From positions 211,612 to 275,611 of the forward strand of contig JARGSG010000081.1 of assembly GCA_030374805.1 (NCBI GenBank): a DNA stretch of 64,000 nt. The letters are read 5' to 3'. This document shows positions 20,518 through 31,740 of this stretch, one piece after another; within the stretch, counting starts at the first letter, position 1, and each line of letters begins with the position of its first letter. The position numbers were made by a program, and so were the translations under genes. The notes under the pieces are model-generated. The model was not told where the DNA came from, searched no databases, and saw only the letters and a program-made list of their open reading frames with translations. This DNA comes from Gracilaria gracilis (taxonomy: Eukaryota > Rhodophyta > Florideophyceae > Gracilariales > Gracilariaceae).

Positions 20518-23500
20518 GTGAGTGCCTGCTGGGTGCTCCGTGGATGATGGTTTGGTTAATAGATAGAGTTGCTAAGCTCGGGCTGGATGGTGGATAAGAT
20601 TGTGAACCGAGTGGGTGATGGGTTGTAGAGGTGGAAAATGAATTAGGTGAGAGGTTGCTGGGTGTGTGGATGCGGTGCGTGAGTGCCTCCTGGGTGCTCC
20701 GTGGATGATGGTTGGCTTAATAAATAGAGTTGCTAAGCCCGGGATGGATGGTCAGTAAGATGCTGAATCGAGTGGGTGACGGGTTGTAGAGATGCAGAAT
20801 GAATTAGGTGAGCGGTTGCTGGGTGTGTGGAAGCGGTGAGTGAATGCCTGCTGGGTGCTCTGTGGATGATGGGTTGGTTCATAGATGGAGTGGCTGAGCA
20901 CTGGGTGGATGGTTGGTAAGATGGTGAATGGAGTGGGTGGCGGGATGTGGAGATTGGGAATGAATTTGATGAGAAGTTGCTGGAGTTGTTGCAGAGGTGC
21001 GTGAGTCCTCGCTGGCCGCTCGGTGGATGATGGTTTGGTTCATAAATGGAGTGGTTGAGCGGTGGGGGGCTGGTGGACAAGAGGGGGAATCGAGTCGGTG
21101 ACCAGTTGTGGAGATGGAGAATGATTTTGATGAGAGGTTTCTGGCGTTGTTGAAGAGGTGACTGAGTGCTTCATGGGCGGTCGGTGGATGATGGTTTGCT
21201 CAGAGAATGGAGTGGCGGAGCGCTGGGCGGGTGGTTGGCAAGATGGGGAATCAGTGGATGAGAGGTTGCAGAGATGGAGAATGATTTTGATGAGAGGTTG
21301 CTGGCGTTGTTGAAGAGGTGACTGAGTGCCTGATGAGCGCTCTATAGATAATGTTTTGTTGAGAGAATGGAGTGGCGGGGCGCTGGGCGGGTTGTTGGCA
21401 AGATGGAGAATCAATGGGTGAGAGGTTTCGGAGATGGAGACTGGTTTTGATTGGGGGAGCGCTGGGCGGGTGGTTGGGAAGACGGGGAATCAAGTTAATG
21501 AGAGGTTGTGGAGATGGAGAATGATTTGAAGGGAGGGTGCTAGCGTTGTTGAAGAGGTGACAGAGTGCCTGATATTCGCTCTGTGGATGATGGTTATTTG
21601 AGAGAATGGAGTGGCGGGGCCCTGGGAGGGTGCGTGGCAAGATGTGGAATCAATGGGTTAGACGTTGTGGAGATGGAGAATGATTTTTATCGGCGGAGCG
21701 CTGGGCGGGTGGTTGGCAAGACGGGGAATCAAGTTGCTGAAAGATTGTGGAGATGGAGAATGATTTTGATTTGCGGAGGGCTGGGTGGCTGGTTGGCAAG
21801 ACGGGGAATCAAGTTGGTGAGAGGTTGTGTAGATGGAGAATGTTTTGATGAGAGGTTGCTGCCGTTGTTGAAGAGGTGACAGAATGCCTGATGTTCGCTC
21901 TGTGGATGATGGTTTGTTGAGAGAATGGAGTGGCGGGGCGCTGGGCGGGTTGTTGGCAAGATGGAGAATCAATGGGTGAGAGGTTTTGGAGATGGAGACT
22001 GGTTTTGATTTGGGGAGCGCTGGGCGGGTGGTTGGGAAGACGGGGAATCAAGTTAATGAGAGGTTGTGGAGATGGAGAATGATTTGAAGGGAGGGTGCTA
22101 GCGTTGTTGAAGAGGTGACAGAGTGCCTGATATTCGCTCTGTGGATGATGGTTATTTGAGAGAATGGAGTGGCGGGGCCCTGGGAGGGTGCGTGGCAAGA
22201 TGTGGAATCAGTGGGTTAGACGTTGTGGAGATGGAGAATGATTTTTATCGGCGGAGCGCTGGGGCGGGTGGTTGGCAGGACGGGGAATCAAGTTGCTGAA
22301 AGATTGTGGAGATGGAGAATGATTTTGATTTGCGGAGGGCTGGGTGGCTGGTTGGCAAGACGGGGAATCAAGTTGGTGAGAGGTTGTGTAGATGGAGAAT
22401 GATTTGATGAGAGGTTGCTGGCGTCGTTGAAGAGGTGACAGAATGCCTGATGTTCGCTCTGTGGATGATGGTTTGTTGAGAGAATGGAGTGGCGGAGCGC
22501 TGGGCGGGTGGTTTGCAAGATGGGGAATCAGTGGGTGAGAAGTTGCTCGCGTTGTTCAAGAGATGATTGAGTGCCTGATGGGTGCCCGGTGGATGATGGT
22601 TTATTGAGAGAATGAAGTGGCGGAGGCGTTGGGCGGGTGGTAGGCAAGATGGAAAATCAGTGGGTGAGAGGTTGCTGGCGTTATTGAAGAGGTGACTGAG
22701 TGCCTGATGGGCTCTCGGTGGATGATGGTTTGTTGAGAGAATGGAGTGGCGGAGCGATGGGTGGGTGGTTGGCAAGATGGAAATTCAGGGGGTGAGAGAT
22801 TGTAGAGATGGAGAATGATTTTGATGAGAGATTTCTGGCGTTGTTGAAGAGGTGACTGAGTGCTTCATGGGCGGTCGGTGGATGATGGTTTGCTCAGAGA
22901 ATGGAGTGGCGGAGCGCTGGGCGGGTGGTTGGCAAGACGGGGAATCAAGTTGCTGAAAGATTGTGGAGATGGAGAATGATTTTGATTTGCGGAGGGCTGG
23001 GTGGCTGGTTGGCAAGACGGGGAATCAAGTTGGTGAGAGGTTGTGTAGATGGAGAATGTTTTGATGAGAGGTTGCTGCCGTTGTTGAAGAGGTGACAGAA
23101 TGCCTGATGTTCGCTCTGTGGATGATGGTTTGTTGAGAGAATGGAGTGGCGGAGCGCTGGGCGGGTGGTTTGCAAGATGGGGAATCAGTGGGTGAGAAGT
23201 TGCTCGCGTTGTTCAAGAGATGATTGAGTGCCTGATGGGTGCCCGGTGGATGATGGTTTATTGAGAGAATGAAGTGGCGGAGGCGTTGGGCGGGTGGTAG
23301 GCAAGATGGAAAATCAGTGGGTGAGAGGTTGCTGGCGTTATTGAAGAGGTGACTGAGTGCCTGATGGGCTCTCGGTGGATGATGGTTTGTTGAGAGAATG
23401 GAGTGGCGGAGCGATGGGTGGGTGGTTGGCAAGATGGAAATTCAGGGGGTGAGAGATTGTAGAGATGGAGAATGATTTTGATGAGAGATTTCTGGCGTTG

Positions 23501-25844
23501 TTGAAGAGGTGACTGAGTGCTTCATGGGCGGTCGGTGGATGATGGTTTGCTCAGAGAATGGAGTGGCGAAGCGCTGGGCGGGTGGTTGGCAAGACGGGGA
23601 ATCAAGTTGCTGAAAGATTGTGGAGATGGAGAATGATTTTGATTTGCGGAGGGCTGGGTGGCTGGTTGGCAAGACGGGGAATCAAGTTGGTGAGAGGTTG
23701 TGTAGATGGAGAATGTTTTGATGAGAGGTTGCTGCCGTTGTTGAAGAGGTGACAGAATGCCTGATGTTCGCTCTGTGGATGATGGTTTGTTGAGAGAATG
23801 GAGTGGCGGGGCGCTGGGCGGGTTGTTGGCAAGATGGAGAATCAATGGGTGAGAGGTTTTGGAGATGGAGACTGGTTTTGATTTGGGGAGCGCTGGGCGG
23901 GTGGTTGGGAAGACGGGGAATCAAGTTAATGAGAGGTTGTGGAGATGGAGAATGATTTGAAGGGAGGGTGCCAGCGTTGTTGAAGAGGTGACAGAGTGCC
24001 TGATATTCGCTCTGTGGATGATGGTTATTTGAGAGAATGGAGTGGCGGGGCCCTGGGAGGGTGCGTGGCAAGATGTGGAATCAGTGGGTTAGACGTTGTG
24101 GAGATGGAGAATGATTTTTATCGGCGGAGCGCTGGGCGGGTGGTTGGCAGGACGGGGAATCAAGTTGCTGAAAGATTGTGGAGATGGAGAATGATTTTGA
24201 TTTGCGGAGGGCTGGGTGGCTGGTTGGCAAGACGGGGAATCAAGTTGGTGAGAGGTTGTGTAGATGGAGAATGATTTGATGAGAGGTTGCTGGCGTCGTT
24301 GAAGAGGTGACAGAATGCCTGATGTTCGCTCTGTGGATGATGGTTTGTTGAGAGAATGGAGTGGCGGAGCGCTGGGCGGGTGGTTTGCAAGATGGGGAAT
24401 CAGTGGGTGAGAGGTTGCTCGCGTTGTTCAAGAGATGACTGAGTGCCTGATGGGTGCTCGGTGGATGATGGTTTAATGAGAGAATGGAGTGGCGGAGGCG
24501 TTGGGCGGGTGGTAGGCAAGATGGAAAATCAGTGGGTGAGAGGTTGCTGACGTTATTAAAGAGGTGACTGAGTGCCTTATGGGCTCTCGGTGGATGATGG
24601 ATTGTTGAGAGAATGGAGTGGCGGAGCGCTGGGCGGGTGGTTGGCAAGATGGGAAATCAGTAGGGGAGAGGTTGTAGAGATGGAGAATGATTTTGATGAG
24701 AGGTTGCTGGCGTTGTTGAAGAGGTGATTGAGTGCCTGATGGGCGCTCGGTGGGTGATGGCTTGTTGAGGGAATGGAGTGGCGGAGCGCTGAGCGGGTGG
24801 TTGGCAAGGTGGGGAATCAGTGGGTGAGAGGTTGTGGAGATAGAGAATGATTTTATTAGAAGTTGCTGGCGTTGTTGAAGAGGTGACAGTGTGCCTGCTA
24901 GGAGCTCAGTAGATGATGGTTTGTTGAGAGAATGGAGTGGCAGAGCGCTGGGCGAGTGGTTGGCAAGATGAGGAATCAAGTTAATGAGAGGTTGCTGGCG
25001 TTGTTGACGTGGTGACTGAATGCCTGATGGGCTCTCGGTGGATGATGGTTTGTTGATTGAATGTAGTGGCGGAGCGATGGGTGGGTGGTTGGCAAGATGG
25101 AAAATCAGGGAGTGAGAGGTTGCAGAGATGGAGAATGATTTTGATGAGAGGTTGCTGGCGTTGTTGAAGAGGTGACTTTGAGGGCCTGATGGGCGTTCGG
25201 TGGATGATGGTTTGTTGAGAGAATAGAGTGGCGGAGCGCTGGGCGGGTGGTTGCCTAGATGCGGAATCAGTGAGTGAGAGGTTGTAGAGATGAAGAATGG
25301 TTTTGATGAGATGTTGCTGGCGTTGTTGAAGAGGTGACTGAGTGCTTGCTCGGCGCTTGGTGGATGATGATTTGTTCAGAGAATGGAGTGGCGGAGCGCT
25401 GGGCGGGTGGTTGGCAAGATGGGGAATCAGTGGGTGAGAGGTTGTCGAGATGGAGAATGATTTTGATGAGAGGTTGCTGGCGTTGTTGAAAAGGTGACTG
25501 AGTGCCTGATGGGCGCTCGGTGGATGACGGTTTGTTGAGAGAATGGAGTGGGGGAGCGCTAGGATGGTGGTTAACAAGATGGGGAATCAGTGGGTGAGAG
25601 GTTGTAGAGATGAAGAATGATTTTGATGAGAGGTTGCTGGCGCTGTTGAAGAGCTGAGTAAGTGCCTAATGGGCGCTCGGGGGATGCTGGTTTGTTGAGA
25701 GAATGGAGTGGCGGAGCGTTGGGCGGGTGGTTGGCAAGATGGGGAATCAGTGGGGCAGAGGTTGTTGAGATAGAGAATGATTTTGATTGGCGGAAAGCTG
25801 GGCGGGCGGTTGGCAAGATGGGGAATCAGTGGGTGAGAGGTTGT
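20461..25844. repeat. Satellite array, left block (about 160-bp monomers, subfamily A)
   Basis: Tandem monomers of about 160 bp with landmarks GGTGGATGATGGTTTGTTGA, GGAGTGGCGGAGCGCTGGGC and GTTGGCAAGATGGGGAATCA. The spacing of a landmark at 25501 and 25661 is 160 bp. Monomers at the left edge (20.46-21.0 kb) are the most divergent, as expected at an array border. Some monomers are shortened or fused (for example around 21440-21500), and larger blocks repeat at 657 bp and about 1,873 bp. The plus strand is very G-rich and C-poor. The array is cut at 25844 by the LTR element and resumes at 37451. Confidence 0.92.
25840..25844. other. Target-site duplication, left (GTTGT), copy 1
   Basis: GTTGT precedes the 5' LTR and is repeated directly after the 3' LTR at 37451-37455. 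A five-base duplication is normal for Ty3/gypsy integrases. Joining the flanks restores an uninterrupted satellite monomer, so the insertion target was the satellite itself. Confidence 0.9.
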
Positions 25845-26620
25845 TGTAGTGCAACGCCCTCGGAAGGGGATGTGGAGGTACTTAGTTCATAAATCCCGTT
25901 GCACGGGAGGACTATTATATGAATAGTAATAACTATTGAGATGGAGTGGACACGTGGGACACGGTGTGAGCTGGAGAGGTTGGCCACGGCACGTGGGTAA
26001 TTGCCACTGCTCGTAGGCTGATTTAGTTAGTTTATTTCTAATTATTAGTCAGCAAGCTGCACTACTTAGTGCGCCGGCGATCTTGCCGTCGCACCAGTAA
26101 AGCTCCCACAACCAGGGTTGGCTCTAGACTTTCACGCTTTCGGCAGTCATCAACTCCACCAAGGAGAGATACCCCGTAGCACACGGATCGCCTATCCACC
26201 CTGCGTCCTCTAAAGAAACCCAATATTGGGAGTGTTTACCAACTATTGTCGCGTTCGACCCTGTATAGGGAAAACACCGGCTTGTGCCGTATATTTCGCC
26301 TCTTTTCGACCACATCTTGTGGATTCCCCTTTCGCTCTTACGAGTGCGTGGATATTCCACCACTTGGTGGGTGTGTACTGCTAGCCCGTACGCTCCTCAC
26401 AACGTGGACTCGCTCCCTCTCTCGAAGACCCCAACAAACCCTCGTAGAGGTGTACCAATTCTTGTCTTGCTCTCTACGCTCCGTCGTGACGGTCTGGCCT
26501 CGGTCTTACACCCGACTTGGTCGTGCCTTTCCAGATAGTGCTCTGTTCGCTGACTAGCCTCCAAGGAGTAAAATCCCGAACGTCTTCGTGGCTGCTTTCC
26601 CTCACGGGCATTGCACTACA
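25845..26620 (+). repeat. 5' LTR, copy 1
   Basis: Starts TGTAGTGCAA and ends TTGCACTACA, a perfect 10-bp inverted repeat with TG...CA termini. A TATA-like stretch (CTATTATATGA) lies at about 25911-25921, which could serve the LTR promoter, followed by an AT-rich stretch (TTTATTTCTAATTATTAG) near 26030-26050. It differs from the 3' LTR at about 40 positions but is the same as the 5' LTR of copy 2. Confidence 0.95.
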
Positions 26621-26623
26621 AAG

Positions 26624-26641
26624 TGGTCTCCCGACTTAGAA
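26624..26641 (+). other. Candidate primer-binding site, copy 1
   Basis: Three bases after the 5' LTR comes TGGTCTCCCGACTTAGAA. PBS sequences begin with TGG, the complement of tRNA 3' CCA. The implied tRNA 3' end reads ...GTCGGGAGACCA; I cannot assign the isoacceptor. Confidence 0.5.
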
Positions 26642-26730
26642 TCGGTACACACATCTCGTGTTTGTGCTCTCATTGAGGTTCGTTTTCACAACTTTTGGAA
26701 GCTCCCGTGTGTACGGTTAGTTGGACACCG

Positions 26731-28899
26731 ATGTCTCGGAAACCCTCGGACGCAGAGCGTGCTGTCACCCGCAGTCCCTCCCACGATGGTGGTAATGATC
26801 CCGATAATCGGTTACCGTCGAGGATACCGGTCCGTCCCGGATCCACGCTTGGTGCTAGGCCGTCCTCGTGGACGTCTAGCCAACCGGCACGCTAGACACT
26901 TCCGTTTTCTCCGTTGATACCTCCCACTGATGGGACTGTTCCGTCTACGGCCGTTGCTCCCGCAGCTTCTGCTGCGCAGGCGACATCCGTGGCCACGGTG
27001 CAAGCCTCCCGTCGGGAGAATGTCGACACACGCCAGGGGGTAGCCCTGGAAGAGCAGGTTCGCGCTTGCGGGCTGCTCACAATTCCCTCATGGGAGAGGT
27101 TCAGTCCCTTCGCAATGAAGTGAGGGAAGCTCCTGTGAAGGATGTCGCTGAGGATCTCCGTACTTTACTGTCGGGCGTCAACAATTTGTTGGAATGCTTA
27201 GGCGGACCCGCTGCCTTCGTAGAAGGTGTTGAAGAACGGTTCAACCGTGTTCGTGCCCGTCTGGAGACGTTGGAGCAAACCATTATAATGGGCAGCAACA
27301 CTCTGGAAGAACCGGTAGCTGCTTCACGCTGCTTTACAGCGTGACCAGCATACTGGTAAGGGTAAGAACCGCCGGAGGCGGAAGTCGACGCCTGACGACC
27401 AAGATTCTGATTCATCGAATTCGTCGCATTCATCACCGAGTGACTCGGATAATTCGTCTTCCTCGGATTTCGAGTCGGATGGCAGCCGACGCGGGCGTTC
27501 TTCCCGCTCGAAGCGGTCATCCGCAACCCAAGGTGCGATCCGCGCCCGTAAGAAGGGACGGAAGCACACCGGGTTGAAGGAGTTGAAGCCCACGAACCCG
27601 ATGTATCGGAAGTTGTTGTCGTACCGATATCATCGGTTGGAGGATTCCTCATTGGATCGCACGGCCCGTGGCACGGGGAGGGTGAAGGACTGCATCAAAC
27701 GCATGCAACTCACGCTGCGTAACCAGAACTTCTCTGGTGAAGACCCGATCTTGGTGCTAGACTTCCTCGCCCGCTTTGTTGCGGAAGCCGACATTCTCGG
27801 AATTACGGCGTATATCGCGTTACCGTACTTTCTACGGGGAATGGCAGAAGACCAGTACAACTCTGTAAGAGGTTCTTCCCGGGCCTCCGAAGGAGGGGTG
27901 AAAAGCTGGCCGGAGGCTGTTCAGTACCTGTGGAGGTCATACGCAACGAACGATGCCATTCAGTCATCCATACTCGCTCTGCGAGACACCCGCGAACGCC
28001 CTGGCGAGGTTGAAACCAATTATTCGGTGCGCCTCAATAAGGCTTTCCACCGCTGTGGGAATTTCTACCCCGCTGGGGAACGCTGTACGATGTTCATCGA
28101 TGGACTGGACCCGGCTATCAAGACGTTGGTGGCCCGGCGACGGGAGGATAAACCAAGGATAACTTACCTTGAGTTGGTCGAAACCGCTCGAGCGGAAGGC
28201 GACGCACTACGCACTCGCAGCCCTCAACAGAGGTCTAAGCCCGCCAAAGCGTTGATGATGGAGACTCGTTCTCCATCCTTATCGCTGATTGCGAACGACC
28301 AACCCCCGCAGGGGTACGACAATGTGCAGCTAGCGCATGGCGACATCGCATCCATCCCAACCACGGACCTACCTTCGACGACGGAAACGACCTCCGATAC
28401 GGCACAGGATGACCCGACCCTGTACGCTGACAACCGTCGCGTGCAGTCGTCGTCAATCCCGTATGCAAACGGCAACGCCCGTTATCAACGGCCTGAATGG
28501 AAGGATACCCGCCCTGCGGTACGATTCTCCGATGCTCGGAATAGAAGCCCGCAGACGGGATTGCTGAAGTTGATATGACATCTGTGCTACACGCACGGTC
28601 ACACGTCACCGCAATGTCTTCTCTCCCTCAGGGAGTTGGCTAAAGTAGTAATGAACTACGAAGCCCTTACTCCAGAGGAGAAGCGCGTGGTCCCGGTAGC
28701 CTCGTACTTACGGGCGAAAATGGACCTTACGCATGCTCTTCCGCCTGAGCGGCATACTCTGATGAGATCGGATAACCCCGCTCGACGACCATTCGTTCCA
28801 AACCCCACTGCAGTGGCTAACCCCGTTTCGGGAGTTCAGGCCCTCGTGGTGGAGGCACCTGAGGTACCGCCAAAGGCCGAATGTCCTCAGCAAAACTGA
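26731..28899 (+). pseudogene. gag: gag (capsid and CCHC knuckle), defective, copy 1
   Basis: ATG 26731 opens a frame with a Ser/Pro/Arg-rich N-terminus. It is interrupted by TAG 26893, shifts frame near 27060 and back near 27330, and then runs openly to 28575. The segment 27066-27330 predicts a coiled coil, and 27337-27570 is Ser/Asp then Arg/Lys-rich. The segment 27574-28260 is a retrotransposon gag domain (Phe-Leu-Ala-Arg-Phe, Tyr-Phe-Leu-Arg-Gly-Met-Ala-Glu-Asp, Met-Phe-Ile-Asp-Gly-Leu-Asp). At 28576-28617 lies a zinc knuckle CX2CX4HX4C whose first Cys codon is TGA. Reading past it, the frame goes on to a TGA at 28897-28899, the true gag end. Confidence 0.85.
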
Positions 28900-29711
28900 A
28901 GATGGGAGTCTCCCCTTCGGGAGAGGAGTCTTCAGAGTTGAGGCTGTTGACGCCCGAGGCGTCGTCGCCTCGCTCCCCGGTGAAAATCCTCTCGAGGAAA
29001 GAAGCCGCAGACGCGGACTCGGAACACTTAGGTGTCCTGCGTCGACCGTGGATACGGGTAAAGAACTACCGGATCCCGGATAGAGTCATGGTAATGGCCA
29101 AGAGCAACTATAATGTTTACGCTGACCTTGGCCTTAACCCCCAGTTTATGATGAGAATTCTTACCGTCCTGGATTCAGGTGCAGGCCCGAACTTCGTCGT
29201 GGAATCACTATTACCCCCGCAGTTGCGGTCTCTGATCCGCTTTGTCGCGGTCCCCGAAGTCGCAGACGCGAATAATAACCCGTTGAAGACGGTGGGAACT
29301 GTTGACTTAGTCGTACGGTTGGGTAACTTCACGGCGAAGCTCACCTTTGTTGTTTGCCGGTCTTGGGCTGCGCCAGATATACTGGGATGCGATTACTGCG
29401 ACAAGTTTGTCGACGCAATCCGGCCCGGCCTCAGGCGTGTGGAACTGGACGACGGATCATCGGTACCGCTCGTCCGCCGCCCCTTGAAGAGCGCTTTGAA
29501 GAAGCACGTTCCGCTACCTGCCGCACAGGAACCGCCACCCGCATCGCGGGAATCCACGAAGATTCGCGTTGCTGCGTCGGTCTATATTCCGCCGGAAAAC
29601 CAAGTAATGGTGAAGGTCAATTTCCGTCAACACGGTCTTCGAGTTATTCAGCCCTTGTCCTCGTTGTACGAGAAGTACCAACTCGCCGTGGCGAATGGTG
29701 TTTTCAAGTGA
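28881..29711 (+). pseudogene. pol: Pol: aspartic protease, copy 1
   Basis: The frame is -1 relative to gag. The catalytic motif Leu-Asp-Ser-Gly-Ala-Gly is intact near 29170, with flanking conserved Trp-Ile-Arg-Val-Lys-Asn and Val-Cys-Arg-Ser-Trp-Ala-Ala-Pro-Asp-Ile-Leu-Gly-Cys-Asp-Tyr. The protease would cut the Gag-Pol polyprotein. The frame closes at 29709-29711 because of an apparent 1-bp deletion near 29703: the decayed copy has one more base between two shared anchors there, and translation resumes in the next frame as Gln-Val-Thr-Pro-Asp-Thr-Pro-Phe. Confidence 0.85.
28890..28899 (+). promoter_or_regulatory. Gag-Pol frameshift site, altered heptamer, copy 1
   Basis: In gag phase: G CAA AAC TGA. 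The position matches G GGA AAC TGA of the decayed copy (15583-15592); here the heptamer is no longer canonical, which would weaken slippage. Downstream, 28909-28924 can form a 6-bp hairpin (TCTCCC/GGGAGA, loop CTTC), and TGAAGA beginning at the stop pairs with TCTTCA at 28929-28934. The stimulatory role is inferred. Confidence 0.5.
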
Positions 29712-31030
29712 CACCGGACACACCGTTCCGGATATTGGTTGCCAATCTTGGCACCACACCCCAGTATCTTGTTAAGAACCAAGTCATTGGGTTAGTCACG
29801 CCACACCCGCTCGCTATGCTTCCTACCCGCATGACCGCTGCCGTTGTTCTCGGACTTGTTCCCTCTGAAGAGGATAGCGCTCCATCGAAGGAGGGGGAGG
29901 AAGAAGCAGTTACCAATACTTCTAATGCGGTTTCAACGGGACAGCCCTCGAGTAACTCGGAATTAAAACCTGTATCAGGAATGGAGAAGCGTGGACCAAC
30001 GAGCTACGACAAGGTTGACCCCTTGAAGGCGCTCGAGAAACTTGATCTCGATCATGTTCCAGAGTCGCAACGTGAACGTCTGAGAGACATGTTACGGGAG
30101 TTTACCACAATTTGGGATGGCTCTCTTTGAGAGATAAGTGCTACGGAACACCGTACCGACTTGTTGCCGAACTCGCGTCTGGTAGCAGAACCCCCTTACA
30201 GGGCAGGATCGAAGGCTCGAGAAGAGGAACAGTTCCAAGTGGACAAGATGCTCCGCGCTGGAGTGATCGAACCGGCTCAATCGCCGTGGGCGTCCCTAGT
30301 GGTACTGGCACTCAAAGCCGACGGAACTTGGAGGTTCTGTGTCGACTATCGCCGGCTCAACGCCGTGACGGTCAGGGACACCTACTCTATTCCTCGTATG
30401 GACGAGTGCATCGATTCGCTTAGTACCGCTACCGTGTTCACGGCATTAGACGCCAATTGGGGATACTGGCAAGTCCCTGTTAGGGAGAAAGACCGCGATA
30501 AGACTGCGTTAGTTTGCCACTCGGGCTCGTACCGCTTTAAGCGGATGCCGTTTGGTTTAACCAATGCCCCCGCTACGTTTCAGCGTGCCATCGACATCTT
30601 GTTGAACCGCTTTAAGTGGCGGACGTGTCTAGTGTATCTAGACGACATTATCGTGTTTTCCAGTAATCTGGACGATCATCTTACCCATGTCAGGGACTTG
30701 ATGACCATTTTGCGCGATGCAGGAATAACCCTCAAACTGAGGAAGTGTGAGTTCTTGACCGACACCGTCAAGTATCTTGGGCACATAATCCGTCCAGGAC
30801 GGTTGATGATCGAGGACGCTCGAGTCAAGTCCCTTGCCAAGGCGAAGGAACCGCGAACTCAAACGGAGCACCGCTCCTGCCTAGGGTTAGTCAACTTCTA
30901 CAGACGGTTCGTACCGAACTTCTCGGACATTGCGGCGCCCCTTAACTCCCTACTGCGGAAAGGACAGCCACCAAAACTGGACCTCTTTACGCCCGCGCAA
31001 GCAGAGGCGTTTAACTCCTTAAAAAGGAGG
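29705..31030 (+). pseudogene. pol: Pol: linker and reverse transcriptase, copy 1
   Basis: A linker (29705-30127) ends in TGA 30128-30130, at a codon that is Gly in the decayed copy. RT continues in the same frame. Visible motifs are Trp-Arg-Phe-Cys-Val-Asp-Tyr-Arg-Arg-Leu-Asn, Thr-Ala-Leu-Asp-Ala-Asn-Trp-Gly-Tyr-Trp-Gln, Phe-Gly-Leu-Thr-Asn-Ala-Pro-Ala-Thr-Phe-Gln and the catalytic Tyr-Leu-Asp-Asp at 30634-30645. Then comes Phe-Tyr-Arg-Arg-Phe-Val-Pro-Asn-Phe-Ser of the thumb. The RT domain itself (30161-31020) is uninterrupted, with all catalytic Asp present. Confidence 0.92.
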
Positions 31031-31740
31031 CAGTCACTACTGCACCGATTTTCTCGTTACCGCAACCCGGCTTGCCGTTCTCAGTGGACACGGATTCGAG
31101 CGACTACCAAGTGGATGCGCTCTTTTCCAAACCACCCCCGAAGGGGAACGGAAACCCATTGGGTACTGGTCGCGCTCGCTTAACGTTCATGAACGGAACT
31201 ACTCCGTGTCGGAGAAGGAATGTCTCGCCGTCGTGTGGGCCCTTTCCACTCTCCGCCCTTATCTCTTGGGTGTGCACACTTTACCGTGTACACGGATCAT
31301 TCCTCGTTGAGGTGGTTGATGAACATTTCAGATCCATCTGGCCGCCTTATGCGGTGGAGGCTCCGCCTAGCGGAATTCGACTTCGAAGTGATCTACAAGA
31401 AGGGGACCCTGAACACTCAGGCGGACGCACTGTTGCGCGTAATCACTGATGGGGAAACTGTTACCGTCGAAGACGAAGAGATACCTTGCTTCGTCATTGA
31501 CGGGAAAGCATCGGAACCCCCAGAGTGGCAATTCGACGATTGGCCAGACGACTGGGATGACTCGGACGCAGATATTGACGAACTACTCGCATCTGGCGAG
31601 ATTGAGGCTGCAAAGCCCCTGGCGGGGAATTTTGTACCGGTATCACCGGAAGAAATGATCCGAGAACAACACGGAGACCCATTCTGCATCCGTATCCGTG
31701 CCCGACTTAACGGTGGTGACACCCTCCCATTCGAGGTTCA
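31031..31740 (+). pseudogene. pol: Pol: RNase H and tether, frame-disrupted, copy 1
   Basis: RNase H is split over three frames. Asp-Thr-Asp-Ser-Ser-Asp-Tyr-Gln-Val is -1 to RT, then [15 protein letters not shown] in a second frame from about 31125, and [14 protein letters not shown] in a third from about 31270. The acidic catalytic residues are all encoded, but not in one frame. The change after RT is shared with the decayed copy; the other two look private. The acidic Trp/Asp-rich tether is open. Confidence 0.8.

Noticed and set aside
20461..25844. CRISPR-like regular repeats
   Set aside because: Repeats are directly tandem 160-bp monomers with no unique spacers, in eukaryotic sequence with no cas genes.
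26246..26557. ORFs inside the LTRs
   Set aside because: Present in both LTRs but altered between them without preserving a frame, and no protein-like features; LTR sequence is regulatory.
28576..28578. UGA decoded as Cys (genetic code change)
   Set aside because: The two copies have TGA at Cys codons, but TGA, TAA and TAG also replace Gly, Tyr, Trp and other codons elsewhere in the same elements, so ordinary decay explains it.
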